From Epiperipatus broadwayi (taxonomy: Eukaryota; Onychophora; Udeonychophora; Euonychophora; Peripatidae), in the NCBI GenBank assembly GCA_028023455.1, contig JAQFVV010006197.1, forward strand, positions 15,623,254 to 15,687,253: DNA of 64,000 nt, given 5' to 3'. The position numbers were made by a program, and so were the translations under genes. The notes beneath the pieces are model-generated. The model saw only the letters and a list, made by a program, of their open reading frames with translations. It made no database searches and was not told the DNA's origin. Positions 1 through 10,529 of the stretch are shown here, in pieces (within the stretch, counting starts at the first letter, position 1; each line of letters starts with the position of its first letter).

Positions 1-439
1 AAATTTGAAAACAAAAAACTAATTTTTGAACTATTTTGATTATTGTCTTAATCAGAGATAACTTTTGAAGTATTTTTATTTTTTTAATTAAATACCTATC
101 AAATGGAATTATTTGCTTTGTTTCACTACTAATGTTAACTTATACTGTATAATTAATTATCTTAGTAAAAGAATATATATAAATATAAAAAAATAGGTAG
201 ATTTCATATATAAAAATAATTGGACAGGAGTCTGGAAAATGGGTTTCAGCAGATGTCAGGATAACTATAGAGGGATAGTTAATGCAAATGCTAGGTATAT
301 GATGAGGGAGGATTGCATGTGAAAGAAAATTGACATACTAAATTCAAAACAGTGAGAAAAAGTTAAGTATTAAACATAGCTAAATATAAAGTAGTATAAA
401 TAAATAAAGTTTTATTGTTGCTAATTTATTAATAAATAA

Positions 440-1770
440 TGTGTTCTAAATTTAAAAGAATGGAGCCAATGAAAGAACAACAACAGATGATACCAAAGGA
501 GACCTTAGAAACAGAAGAGAATACAGTTACACAGAATATGATATTTAAAATGTTATAAGAAAATCAAAAGAGTGAAGAAAACTAACAAGAGTAATAAAAT
601 ATTTTATGAAAATCAATAAAAGATTTAATGAACTGTTAGAAAACCAACAAAAGAATGATGAAAAAATTTTATGAAAATCAAAAGATGATGAAAAATATTT
701 AGGAAAAGATTGATGAAAAGTTTTGTAAAAATCAAGATATAATTAAAAAAACATGCAAATGGGGTTACAGTCAGAGATCATAAATTATATGGAAGAGATG
801 TTTGAAAATAGAGAACAATCTCAAAGGAAAAAGGGTAATCCAATTGCATCAGAAAATGGAACCTAATGATAAAAAACTAAGTAATGATGTAGAGGAAATT
901 GTACACAAAGCTCTTGATGGCAATGCAAGTGAAATACAGATAGAAGTGCAAAGCATGATAGAGAGAATAGAAAATATGGATGCTGATGATGCATTTGCAG
1001 TTCCAGAAATCACTGTTGGAGGAATACATAAGAAAAGATGATCAAAATCCAAAAACAGATGATGGAAGTGAAGAAATAATGGTTGCTCAATAAATAAAAT
1101 AGAGACAAATAGTGATAATTATTCTTCAAGTAAGTATAATATGAATGTAGAAGTTATGGATAATAATAAAAGTAATACTGATGCTATAATTATAAATGAT
1201 TATCTGAATAAAGACATAAATGAAAAAAGTGCTAAGTAAAAACTGAAATTTTTGGTAAAAGGTGATAATAAAAAAGAATTGAACAAATACTTCAGTGATC
1301 TGAATCTTGATATAAAGGTTAAAAGTATTTATGCAGATGATATATGTAAAGTAATTAGTGTAGCAAGTGAATTCTGTTATGATTGTTGAAGAGATGGATG
1401 ATGATGAAAAATGAAAGAAAAAAATGTTTTCAATCATAGAGCACACAAAAAAAATGAAAATTATACGACTTAGAAGTAATATCAATTTAAAGCAAGCTGT
1501 TATCTCAGATTACCTAAGGGATTATTATTTTTAGATAACAATGTTGGTTTAGTGAAAGAAACTGATACAACTGGAAAATAGAAAACAGAAGATTGAAATA
1601 CTTAAAAGTGATCAAGAAATAGAAAATTGTTCAGGTTATCCCAAATATATGTGGAAAGAGGAAAGTTTTGATTACATGAATAATAAAGAAGGCCTACTCT
1701 TTAATGACCCAGATCTATGGAAAAGGATTAATGATTTTGGAGCTGATATCAATTACGTAGTAAAATTTTA
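440..1770 (+). pseudogene. Eroded coding-like region, possibly retroelement gag-like
   Basis: The plus strand here is unusually purine-rich and can be read in shifting frames as Lys/Glu/Asp/Asn-rich, coiled-coil-like protein. The longest open part (802-1041) encodes 79 residues, and another fragment reads around 1140-1390. At about 1640-1770 a segment reads KYMWKEESFDYMNNKEGLL, then DPDLW. Stops and frameshifts are frequent. The composition and repeated E-N-Q-K / D-E-K patterns suggest a retroelement structural protein, but I recognise no family motif. It could instead be a purine-biased non-coding stretch. Confidence 0.3.
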
Positions 1771-1989
1771 AAAAAGATAGTTTTGAAAAATAAAAAAAAA
1801 TTAAAAGTGTTACATGATGTACGAATTTTAAAACCATTCAAAGAACTTAGATTAGTAATTAATCCTTATTATGAAAATATGTTAATAAGTTATAAATTAG
1901 TATTTGCACAAGTATTAATTTTAACACATTGAATAAAATTAGTTAAAGGAAGGAATAAGATTTTGAAGAATGGAAGTTTTTGATTATTT

Positions 1990-2515
1990 GACTTGAGTGC
2001 AGGTGATGAATAGAGAGTTTTATCATTGGCATGAGGATGCAATGCTTTCATGTATTTTCTAGGAGTTTTTCTATCTCATACACTATACTATCTTTCTTTG
2101 AAATCTTACATATCTCAAGAAGAGTCACTGTGGATGTAAGAGGTCTCCTATCTCCCTAGTATCGGTCATCGTTCCAAGAATCATTGTGAACGTTGAGCGT
2201 CATTCCAAGAGTCCTTATGAATGTCGCAGTTCTAATACCAAAGTACCGTTTTATCGATGTAATTATAATTATTTTTCATGGTCAGTTAGCATAGCTCTGT
2301 ACCATGATCACTTAGCCTGAAAATCTTATAAATTCTAATGAGAAAAGTGTTGTAAGTATATAATGTCAGTTAATATTTTGGGTTTTTGGTACTTAATAGT
2401 GTTGAAATTGAGATAGTTCTTCAAATGCTCATGCTGCATTGTGTGCTTATTGTCTAGTGGTTAGATTCTTTATTTATCTCAGGGTTTCCGGTGGACATTC
2501 ATTCTCTTAATAGTT
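1990..2515 (+). repeat. Dispersed repeat, partner of 62870-63310
   Basis: Two blocks resemble the region after the primer binding site near 62.6 kb, in the same orientation and order. The first is around TCATTGGC..AGGAT..TTTCATG..CTAGGA (2016-2070 against 62917-62955). The second is around TGCATTGTGTNCTTAT..ATTCTTTAT..ATCTCAG (2433-2483 against 63235-63285). The copies are diverged and differ in length between blocks. It may be part of the leader of the same retroelement family or an independent SINE-like unit. Confidence 0.45.
2447..2515 (+). repeat. tRNA-Glu-like Pol III promoter remnant
   Basis: The stretch TGTCTAGTGGTTAGATTC is very close to the A-box segment of animal tRNA-Glu (GGTCTAGTGGTTAGGATTC). 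A degenerate B-box-like ATTCATTCTC follows at about the spacing found in tRNA. The acceptor arms do not pair well, so this is not a working tRNA. It is best read as a tRNA-derived SINE head or tRNA pseudogene. Confidence 0.35.
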
Positions 2516-2930
2516 GTCTATAGAAAAACAATTATGAATGTACTACTTCATATGAATTTCATACAAAAAATCTATAAGTTTAAAACATACATATATATTT
2601 TTTCATAATAAAAAAAATTTAAACTAAGTATAAGCTAATGAGTAATTCTTGGAGATACTAGAATGAGAAATGAAAATAAATGTAATTCCATTGTCTCATC
2701 CTTTAAGGAAGAGTATTATAATAGTATCAAACTGGAATCAATATGACATCATTCAATATTACAAAAGCATAGTAAATAATTAATTAAAAATAAAGCAAGA
2801 TAAAAGTATAAGTTAACATAGTGACAATAACAGATTGTAAAAATTATTTATTATAGATTTTTGTCACTATGAATTTTTAAATGATTAAATTAATATTTTG
2901 TTTATGAAATATGATAATTGTATTTTTTTT

Positions 2931-3299
2931 AAATCATATCACAGAACACTCTCATTCGGCAGACTCATAACAAGTCATTTTAATAAACTTGCAAATATAA
3001 TTTTACTTTTCATTTATCAATGTCCATGTATGAAACAGCAAGCTGACTTTATTAATTTGTAAATTAAGATCACCACTAATAAGTTCAGCCTTTTCAGATA
3101 ACAATATTGATTTATTTACAATATATATGGTTGGAGGTTAGATGAAAGAGGAATTCTTCTTTTGTCAGACTGAATGAATGGGTATTGATAAATGAAAAGT
3201 AAAATTGTATTTACAAGTTTATTAAAATGATTCGTTATGAGTCTGCTTAGAAATAATTTTCAGTAATGTATTTGAATGAGAATATTCTGTGATATGATT
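2931..3299. repeat. Long imperfect inverted repeat (fold-back element)
   Basis: Left arm 2931-3021 is the reverse complement of right arm 3184-3299, running outward from CATTTATCAAT to AAATCATATCACAGAA. The right arm carries an extra insertion of about 25-35 bases near 3250-3285. The loop (about 160 bases) has no recognisable coding sequence. This is the architecture of a fold-back or MITE-type element; no clear target-site duplication was identified. Confidence 0.6.
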
Positions 3300-5363
3300 A
3301 TAATTTTCAAGGTTACATATTTATGCAGTAGCAAAGGTTATTTATGTACTGTTGAAATTAGTAATCTTGTTTTAAATATAAAATAATGTAATTACATGTA
3401 AATATATTTTTATGTAATGAAAAATATAGCTGATTTATAATATTTTTTTAAGTAAAGAAAAAAAAGTAAAATTTTAGTTCTACTATAATTACAAATAGTA
3501 ATTTAATTAGTTTACATTGTTTAAAGATAAGAAAGGAGAACACACCTTATCTTATTTCCCTGCATTTGTAAATACTTTAGATAAGCAAAAAAGCTGATGT
3601 AGAATTGTTTGGATTTATTATAATTATAATGCTTGATCAAAAATGTTTTTCTTTTTTGATTTAATTTAGATTCTAATTTTATTATGTTGTACAAGAGACA
3701 GAATTTATTAGCAATTTGAAAAAAAAATATTTTTTTTATGATTTAATAAAAAAGACCAAAATTAAAATCACCAAAGAATTGTGATTAGAGGGTTATATTC
3801 TATTATTGTGAGAGGAATATAAATAGGCAATGAACAAATCACACTCTCTCAGGCTCCTGCTCTTTTTCCTATTTGAAATGATGATAGTATTGGACAACTT
3901 GCAGAAGTCAATCTGGGAACAACTATAATCAAAGAACTGTTCTTGGCAGAGTGATTGAAGCCTATTGGCATTTGGAGCCAATATTAGTAATTAACAGTTC
4001 CTTGCAAGCATTTAGTGATGACCAAATTCATTAATAAAATGAAATCTAAAAGAATGCCCTGCTAAAATCCCAGTGTGCGTCAGTAGCTCTCTTGTAGAAG
4101 ATTACCTGTTGCCTGCCTGAAATGAAAGAAGAGAAGGTGGCTAACTTATAAGATCTATCTAGTATCCTGTCATAACAAGAATTATCCCTCCACCTGTCAT
4201 GAAGACTTAAGGACTCAATACTTATTAATAATCATGTATATGCATTTATAATAGTCAAAATTTTCATAAACATGATGTTAATGATCACTCTAATTGATTT
4301 TTGATAAGTCAAAAATTTTGTTTACTATTATTAATAGAAACTGTCATTATTACATATTCTTTTATTATTATTAATGAAATATTTTATAATGGTGATTTAC
4401 ATTTAATATCAGATGTGGGTTTAAATATTTATAATTAGATGTTTAATTAAATAAATTTGTTTTTATGTATTGGTAAAACCCATCAAATGTGTAATTTGAT
4501 CTCATTCCAAGCAAAGTTTTAAACTTTATAACAATCCCTTTTTAAATTCATGCTTGCTGGCGAGACAGTTACTGGGATGTTTGACTGAAGAAATATATTA
4601 GTTTTAGATTGATTAAAGGAGATAGTCATCATCAATGATCTGTGTAATTAAAAGAATCCAAATAATAAAATGAGATTATGTATTTACATTTATAATAGAA
4701 TTCATTTGTATATTGAGATCCAAGAAGTTTTATATTAATGTACCATTTATATGATGATGACAGCATCAGATTGTTCCATAAAGTGTAATCAGAGAAATGA
4801 GTAAAGCTGTGAATAAATAAAATATAAATAGTAGTTAAATAGGCAACTAGCAGATAGTATGTTAAACGTAAATGAGTCCTTCCTTTCTTAGTATATTATT
4901 GAGATCATTACTTAATACATGTAAAAACATCCCATATCCCTCTTGTGGGCAGTTGTGATCTGTTACAATATGTAGTATGTACTGTTTTATATATATAAAT
5001 CTTATGCTTTGAACCCATATTATAATGCAATGAAAAGAGTCTGAAAGATAGTTCAGAAGTACACTGATGAAGTTATAAGCCTTTAGTAAGATAAAAAATT
5101 GGTTTAAAAAAAATGTAATTTTTAAACAAAAGAATGAGTACGTCAATTAAAATTGTATTCTTTTAGAATAAGCATGTATATATATGCACATATGATATGT
5201 ATATAGGATTGTGTTATTTGGATTAAATAAATGAAGAAAGAAATAGATAAAACTAATAACCCTTTTTAAATAAATGTAAAGAAATAAATTTAATCAATGT
5301 AATGTTGTTTAAATGAAAAACAAATTAGGTTATAATAAATTTAAACTGTATAATTATTTAATT

Positions 5364-5598
5364 AACCATTAGAAACCAACCAGTAAACACCTAAACATTC
5401 ACAATAATGATAGTAATCAATATTTCTCACTACTGTCAAGGCAATCTTCTCACCTTTTAATAGCAAGAACAATTAGTAAGAGTGGATTTCCATTCTTGCT
5501 ATTAAAAGGTGAGAAGGTTGCCTTGACAGCAGTGAGAAATATTGATTACTATCTTTATTGTGAATGTTTAGGTGGTTACTGGTTGGTTTCTAATGGTT
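5364..5598. mobile_element. Palindromic MITE-like element with 106-bp arms
   Basis: Arms 5364-5469 and 5493-5598 are reverse complements with only about four mismatches, separated by 23 bases. The outer ends read AACCATTAGAAACC. A second, half-length copy at 46608-46731 begins in the spacer and keeps only the right arm, which shows this is a dispersed family and not a local inversion. No convincing target-site duplication is visible, so the superfamily is unassigned. Confidence 0.75.
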
Positions 5599-5744
5599 CC
5601 ATAATTATCCATTTAGCTTTAAGCATTATTTCACTTATTATTTAAATTACTTAATTATATGTATAAAAGAAAACTTGATTAGATTTTTATAAATTACTAT
5701 ATTATATACTAATAAGTTGATTAGATTTTTTTCCATATGTCATA

Positions 5745-5830
5745 GCATCGGCCGGGACGCGAACCCACACCCGTCTGCAACCAACTACTTGCTTGCAAGG
5801 CGGGTGCGATGACCTCTCGGCTAACAACGC
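5745..5830 (-). repeat. tRNA-like sequence (tRNA pseudogene or SINE head)
   Basis: Read on the minus strand it has an A box TAGCCGAGAGG (5813-5823) and a B box GGTTCGCGTCC (5755-5765) at tRNA spacing, and its ends GCGTTG / CGATGC pair with wobble. The putative anticodon loop CTTGCAA would place TGC (Ala) at the anticodon. The anticodon stem (CCCGC against GCAAG) and part of the D stem do not pair, so a functional tRNA is unlikely. It is strikingly more G+C-rich than its surroundings. No A-rich tail or SINE body is obvious downstream. Confidence 0.6.
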
Positions 5831-7251
5831 TTTGTTATACAAAAAAATCGAAATTGGAAAAAATACTTGTAGATAACAAATATACAATCTATGAACCTAT
5901 TACTTCATGTTAATTAATTTTTTTAAAAAAAAGTGTTACGCGTTCTTTATAGAATTAAGTCGAGGAATGATATGGGTATTGTTTATCATCCATTATAGTA
6001 GTAAGTTAATAATTTACCAGTGGCAAGAACAGTATATTTTAAATGGGCTGTCTGTGAAAATTTATTTTTATACTTCTAGAGTCAGAAAAAGTATTTTTTC
6101 TTTTTGAACTATAACTCTTATTCAGTTATATATATTGCTGTCCTCAAAAGAAATTTGTCTTCAAATGTAAATGGCTAGTTACTTTGTAAAGAAGCTACAA
6201 AATATGCTTTGCTAATTTTAATTAAATGTACACCAAATCAAGCCATGAACATGGAGCCATCTCCTGGGACTGCCTGAAATTCGATCTATATGCCACAATA
6301 TCTGAAAAAATTATAACTCATATGTGCCTATGAAGAATATGTGCTCTCAACATTGTCTACAACTGAATATTTAAGAAATGATTACAGGAAAGAAGAACAA
6401 ATTGTCAGTTAAAAAAACTGGATCAAAGGAAGAATAATAGATAATATAGGCTTTAATAATTATATATTTATTATAATTCATGTATCTTTTTTTTTATATT
6501 AATAGTTATTTTACTTATTTATTTCTCTTTTTGTAGGCATTGTTAATTTAATCACTTTCTTCTGAAATAACTTTACTTTGTGGGTGTGAGTTAATTGAAT
6601 AAAGTAAATAAACTTGTTATTAATTATATAAAATTCAAGTTGTCAGCGCCATTTTATATCTCATTTCCATGTCAATAAAAAATGTGAGAATACATAACAA
6701 CTGAGAAAATGCCAAATGTTAGCTGAGATTGGGGCTGAATAGGAGAGTTTGACATAATTTAATTTAGAAAGTTTCTTTTCACACAAAAATATCGCACCTA
6801 ATAAAGGCTGAAAATGCATACCTCTATCATTAAATAACTAAAAATAAATTACTTCTGGATGGGAAAGTCTATATTGAACTCCTAAAATTGATTTTGAGGA
6901 GGCATTGATAAATATAACCCATTTTAGATTCAATCACCTCCATTATCTCCTTTCTATATAACTTTATGAAGGTTAGACTAATTAAAGTTATATTGAAAAT
7001 CATTCCTTCCATGTCACGGATACAATATGTATTCACTCTTATGTAAGTGCACATTAAAAAGTATATTATAAAATGTTTCTTTATTTTCCATGAATGTCAG
7101 TATCTGTGAAATGGCTTGGAACTAAATCATATGAATAAGAAAAGATTGCTGTAAAACATTAGATGATTTTTTGGAAATTATTATTATGTAAAAGTAAATT
7201 CTAAAACTAAGAAAATATATTATTATTTCAATTATTAAAAGATCAACTCAC

Positions 7252-7361
7252 CTATTAAAACCTTCAGTACTCAACTGACTATGAGCACCACACCATGATA
7301 AGTTAAACCTCTGAGTCTGACCACATCTTGATTCAAGTCCAACTAAAGAATAATCAAATAC
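7252..7361 (-). CDS. FBXL4: FBXL4 coding exon, start of the leucine-rich repeats
   Basis: Minus-strand exon of 110 bp. The acceptor is CATGATTTAG and the donor is GTGAGTTGA. It holds 36 codons plus AG. It reads VFDYSLVGLESRCGQTQ, then RFNLSWCGA, and ends STEGFN. The match is to the FBXL4 stretch D-x-S-L-x-x-L-x-S-R-C, then L-N-L-S-W, then G-F, where the LRR array begins. A second AG nearer the coding block (at 7351-7353) would give the wrong phase and lose the D-x-S-L motif, so the upstream acceptor was chosen. The AG left at the end should join an exon left of the window. No later LRR exon was recognised in 1-7251, so the C-terminal half of the protein is expected outside the window. Confidence 0.93.
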
Positions 7362-7437
7362 CTAAATCATGTTTTTCATTATCTGATTTATTTTAAAATA
7401 CATGTTAACATTATTAATAATTAAATCTAAAACTTAC

Positions 7438-7507
7438 TTTATACCAGTAAGGTTGCAAATTCACTTCCGTATATTGTAATGGATCATAACAATGCTTTCT
7501 GAGAAAT
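7438..7507 (-). CDS. FBXL4: FBXL4 coding exon, F-box end and D-P-L-Q-Y motif
   Basis: Minus-strand exon of 70 bp. The acceptor is TTTGTTTAAAG and the donor is GTAAGTTTT. One base completes Arg with the previous exon, and 23 codons follow ending in phase 0. It reads FLRKHCYDPLQY, then NLQPYWYK. This is the end of the F-box and the highly conserved D-P-L-Q-Y-x-x-x-N-L-Q-P-Y-W block of FBXL4. A 76-bp intron separates it from the next exon, in sharp contrast to the 16-kb intron on its other side. The phases on both sides agree with a continuous reading frame. Confidence 0.94.
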
Positions 7508-7903
7508 CTTTAAACAAATTTTTTAAAAAAAATTATTAAATTATATAGCATATAAAATTTGTTATGATCTATCACTTTCGTGTATTTATACTTTATTGCA
7601 ATATTTACTCAAAAAGAAATTATGTTTGTATTTTTGTCAAACTGACTTTGTTAATTAAATATTGAATAATTAAAAATTATAGTTAAAAATATTTTATTAC
7701 AAATATTTTTTTCACTCTTTTCAAATATGTAAATATCGAAAGTTTAATAAGTTTCTGTGTATTTTTTTTGATTAGAACTCAATCATGATGAAAATAAGCA
7801 AGCAATCAATTAAAAAGTGGATTCATAAAACTGAAATCACATATTCCAGCAACAGTAAGACAAAGTCTTTTAGGATTCTAACTTGCAAATCACTGTACTA
7901 ATA

Positions 7904-8302
7904 CAGTGTTTCCCAATCTTTTTGCACTTAAGAGCACATTCTATAATACTGGCCAGGTGGAGGGCACCATTTATTTTTTCAACCAGATGGCAGGCACCAT
8001 TTATTTTTTCAATGTAAATTTATAGTTGGATATTGTTAATAATACACATAATGTACAAAAAAATATTTATTTCAAGAATAAAATTTTAAACATAGCATTA
8101 ACGTTATCTTCCGACGCTGTAAAAGTATAGTATGTCCTACAATTTGATTACAATATAATACAATAATTTATAAGAAATTTTAAAAATTAAATTTATTTGT
8201 ATCAGATAAATAATTTTTTATCGTGTTCGGATAGCGGCGGGCACATGTAAAATGGTCTGCAGGCACCATGGTGCCCGCGGGCATAGGGTTGGGGGACCCC
8301 TG
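7904..8302. mobile_element. Non-autonomous hAT transposon (MITE), 399 bp
   Basis: It is flanked by a perfect 8-bp target-site duplication TACTAATA (7896-7903 and 8303-8310), the duplication length of hAT elements. One end is CAGTGTTTCCCAATC and the other, read inward on the minus strand, is CAGGGGTCCCCCAAC, both hAT-type CAG termini. It has no coding capacity. It contains a short internal tandem duplication (GGCACCATTTATTTTTTCAA, about 7971-8010) and a G+C-rich end with GGCACCATGGTGCC. Its two unequal ends resemble those of the 3.1-kb hAT at 41822-44945, suggesting mobilisation by that family's transposase. Confidence 0.88.
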
Positions 8303-9034
8303 TACTAATATATTCGGACTTGGTTGTTTCATAAATAAGTTTATATTATCAGTGTTATATATTTGATTGCTGTAATTTATTTATAAAAATTTTAAAATTA
8401 TTAATATAAATAAATATTGTACCGAATCGAAAAAAGTGAGAGAATGAGATATCCTCAATATGATGGTATGACCTATGTTGGCATCTTCCTGCTTAAGTAT
8501 GCTAGCAAAAATTTAATCCATCAAACACAATATCCCATCAACATCTATTTACATAGTTTGATTGCTCAACTTCAATCTCAAAGAATAATACTGATGAAAT
8601 TGTTATATTTCCCTAATAATAATAAGTTATGTAATTATTTCTCTGGACTAATCATAAAATCAGCTTTATTTGCTTTGAGAGTAAGAATGTTTCTATAGCT
8701 TCTGTAGCATCTTTCAGATGAAAGACTGATTTGCCTATTGTTATAATTTCTTAATTTTTTTTTTTTCAGATGATAAGCTACTTGCAGTCTATCACAATTG
8801 AAAGCACTGGAAAATTATGTTGTACACTAAATGACCTACAATCACATGTATGCTATGCAACTAGAATGGGAATGAAACAAAAATGGTTATAACAGTTATT
8901 GTTAAAATATAAAATAGCACTTTAATGAAATAATACAAATTATGAAAATGATGAAATATGAAGTATATACAAAAAATCACATAGCATCCATATCTGCAAA
9001 TATTAAAATAATTTTTATATAATAGATCTATTTC

Positions 9035-9520
9035 TTACAATTATTTTCATCCTATTCCATAGCAATCCATTATAAGCTTGAGTAAACAGTTGACATTAGA
9101 TAGTATAGTTTTATAAATCTTCTTCAACCAGTTTCTAGCTTTTGTCTTTTTTATTAGTGAAGAATAGGAATCAAACTTGAAACTAGTGGATTTATGTACC
9201 TAGCAACCATCTTTTATTCCTTTATGCTCTTGAGCTAATAATATAAAGTTTAATAAAACCTTAAGATTTCAAACACAAGTAATGGCACCAACTAAGTTGT
9301 TACATCAGTAATATGACAACTGTAAATCCCTTCTATTCTTTGATTAAGAAGATTAATGCCAACATCATATGACATCTCAAGTTACTCATATGCTTCCAAA
9401 AGCAGTTATTTTCATCCTTTTCTAGAGCCATTTATTGTGTAAGATTAAGTAACCATTGATCACAAAATGATATAATGTTATAAATCCTCAATCTTCATTT
9501 TCCACTATTGTTAGTATGCT
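9035..9520. repeat. Diverged repeat unit and partial duplicate
   Basis: A unit starting TTATTTTCATCC..ATAGCA..CCATTAT (about 9040) recurs in part at about 9405 (TTATTTTCATCC..TAGAGCCATTTAT), each followed by a ..ATAAATC.TC..TTC block. A related copy lies at 47690-48050, where ACTAGTTTCTGG, ACCTTTTAGTCC and the final TTCCAAGAGCAG follow in the same order. The family is unidentified. Confidence 0.45.
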
Positions 9521-9678
9521 TATACAAATACATAAATCAACTTTATATAATCTGAATATATCTCTGGCTATGCTTACTAGCTTATTTAACATTCCCCATT
9601 TCTTTAACCTCCTCAAAAATATATGTAGCACTGCACAAAAATCACTTGTTAACTAAATACAATAAGTTACTGAGATAT

Positions 9679-9895
9679 TTTCTTAAAGCAAACTCGGGCT
9701 AACATCAATACAAGAATTTGCCAACATAAGTATGCATACAATAGGGTTAAAAATAAAAATGAAGGAACATCGATTTTCTGGAACCACCTAGCAGCTACAG
9801 GCCATGTATTTGAACTCAGTTCTGCCCAAATAATTTGCACAAGAGAAAGAGTGATGCCAAAAGAAAAATCAAAGAAGCTTTTTACAGACAAATGA
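9679..9895 (+). pseudogene. GIY-YIG-like C-terminal fragment, probably Penelope-like element
   Basis: An open plus-strand frame ends at a TGA at 9893-9895. It reads LKQTRANINTRICQHKYAY, then WNHLAATGHVFEL, then ERVMPKEKSKKLF. The pattern L-x-x-R-(I/L)-x-x-H-K, then a His-containing x-x-H-x-x-x-T-G-H-x-F, then E-x-x-x-x-K-x-K resembles the C-terminal half of the GIY-YIG endonuclease domain of Penelope-like retroelements. The GIY-YIG residues themselves and the reverse transcriptase are not seen upstream, so this would be a 5'-truncated relic. The minus-strand ORF across the same bases is a shadow. A bacterial-type GIY-YIG origin is not supported by the context. Confidence 0.5.
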
Positions 9896-10300
9896 CCTCA
9901 ATGCCATTAGTAGAAGAGAGGCATGCTTTGCTCTCTCCAAACAATGGACTAATTAATTAAAAATTCAAGCTCATTTGCATATGTAAAATAAATCACAACA
10001 GTCTTCATTCGTAAAGCTATGAGTATGAGATTTGAATACTAAATCTTGAAAGCACTAAGCAGGCATATTAAACATTATATTGTAATTACAGCTTCAATAC
10101 CATGGGGAAAAAAATTGCATATTTATAATTTAATAATTCATAAGAAAATTTAAAAAAACACACACACACAATCTTAAAAATAATAATGATGAATATTTTA
10201 TCATTATTTCTATTATCAATTGAATAATAATTTATTTAGATATCTTGGCTAAATAAATAATACAAAAATCTCTGTCAGATAATGAAAATTATTCTTCACG

Positions 10301-10529
10301 TATCAAGTGTGATAAACAGAGTAACTAAAATTCAAAAAACATTAATCACAAAAAACTATTTGCCAAGTGCTTTCGATACCGTGTACCAGAATCATGGCGA
10401 TATATTGGAACTCCAATATGAGTTCCAATATGTCACCATGATTCTGAAACATGGTACCGAAAGTTCTTGGCAAACAGTTTTTAGAGTTAATGTTTTGAAT
10501 TTTAGCTACTATGTTTATCACCCTTTATA
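10301..10529. mobile_element. Imperfect palindromic MITE-like element, about 229 bp
   Basis: The left arm (from TATCAAGTGTGATAAAC) and the right arm (ending GTTTATCACCCTTTATA) are imperfect reverse complements with only about six bases at the centre (ATTGGAACTC caatat GAGTTCCAAT). Arm similarity is high through CAGAATCATGG and TTTGCCAAG. The 91-codon ORF spanning it is read-through of the palindrome, not a gene. No target-site duplication was resolved. Confidence 0.65.

Larger units (their letters stand above)
1..7251 (-). other. FBXL4 intron sequence downstream of the last visible exon
   Basis: Follows the GTGAGT donor at 7251. No LRR-coding exon is recognisable here, so this is read as one intron running off the left edge. 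It carries an eroded coding-like stretch (about 440-1770), a divergent repeat shared with 62.9-63.3 kb, a tRNA-Glu-like stretch, inverted repeats at 2931-3299 and 5364-5598, and a tRNA-like sequence at 5745-5830. The rest (about 3300-5360 and 5900-7250) is A+T-rich sequence in which I see nothing I can name. Confidence 0.6.

Noticed and set aside
3793-3981. Possible last FBXL4 exon because of a short CSQID string
   Set aside because: Only five residues agree with the family's C-terminus, the flanking sequence does not follow, and no proper acceptor with the right phase is present.
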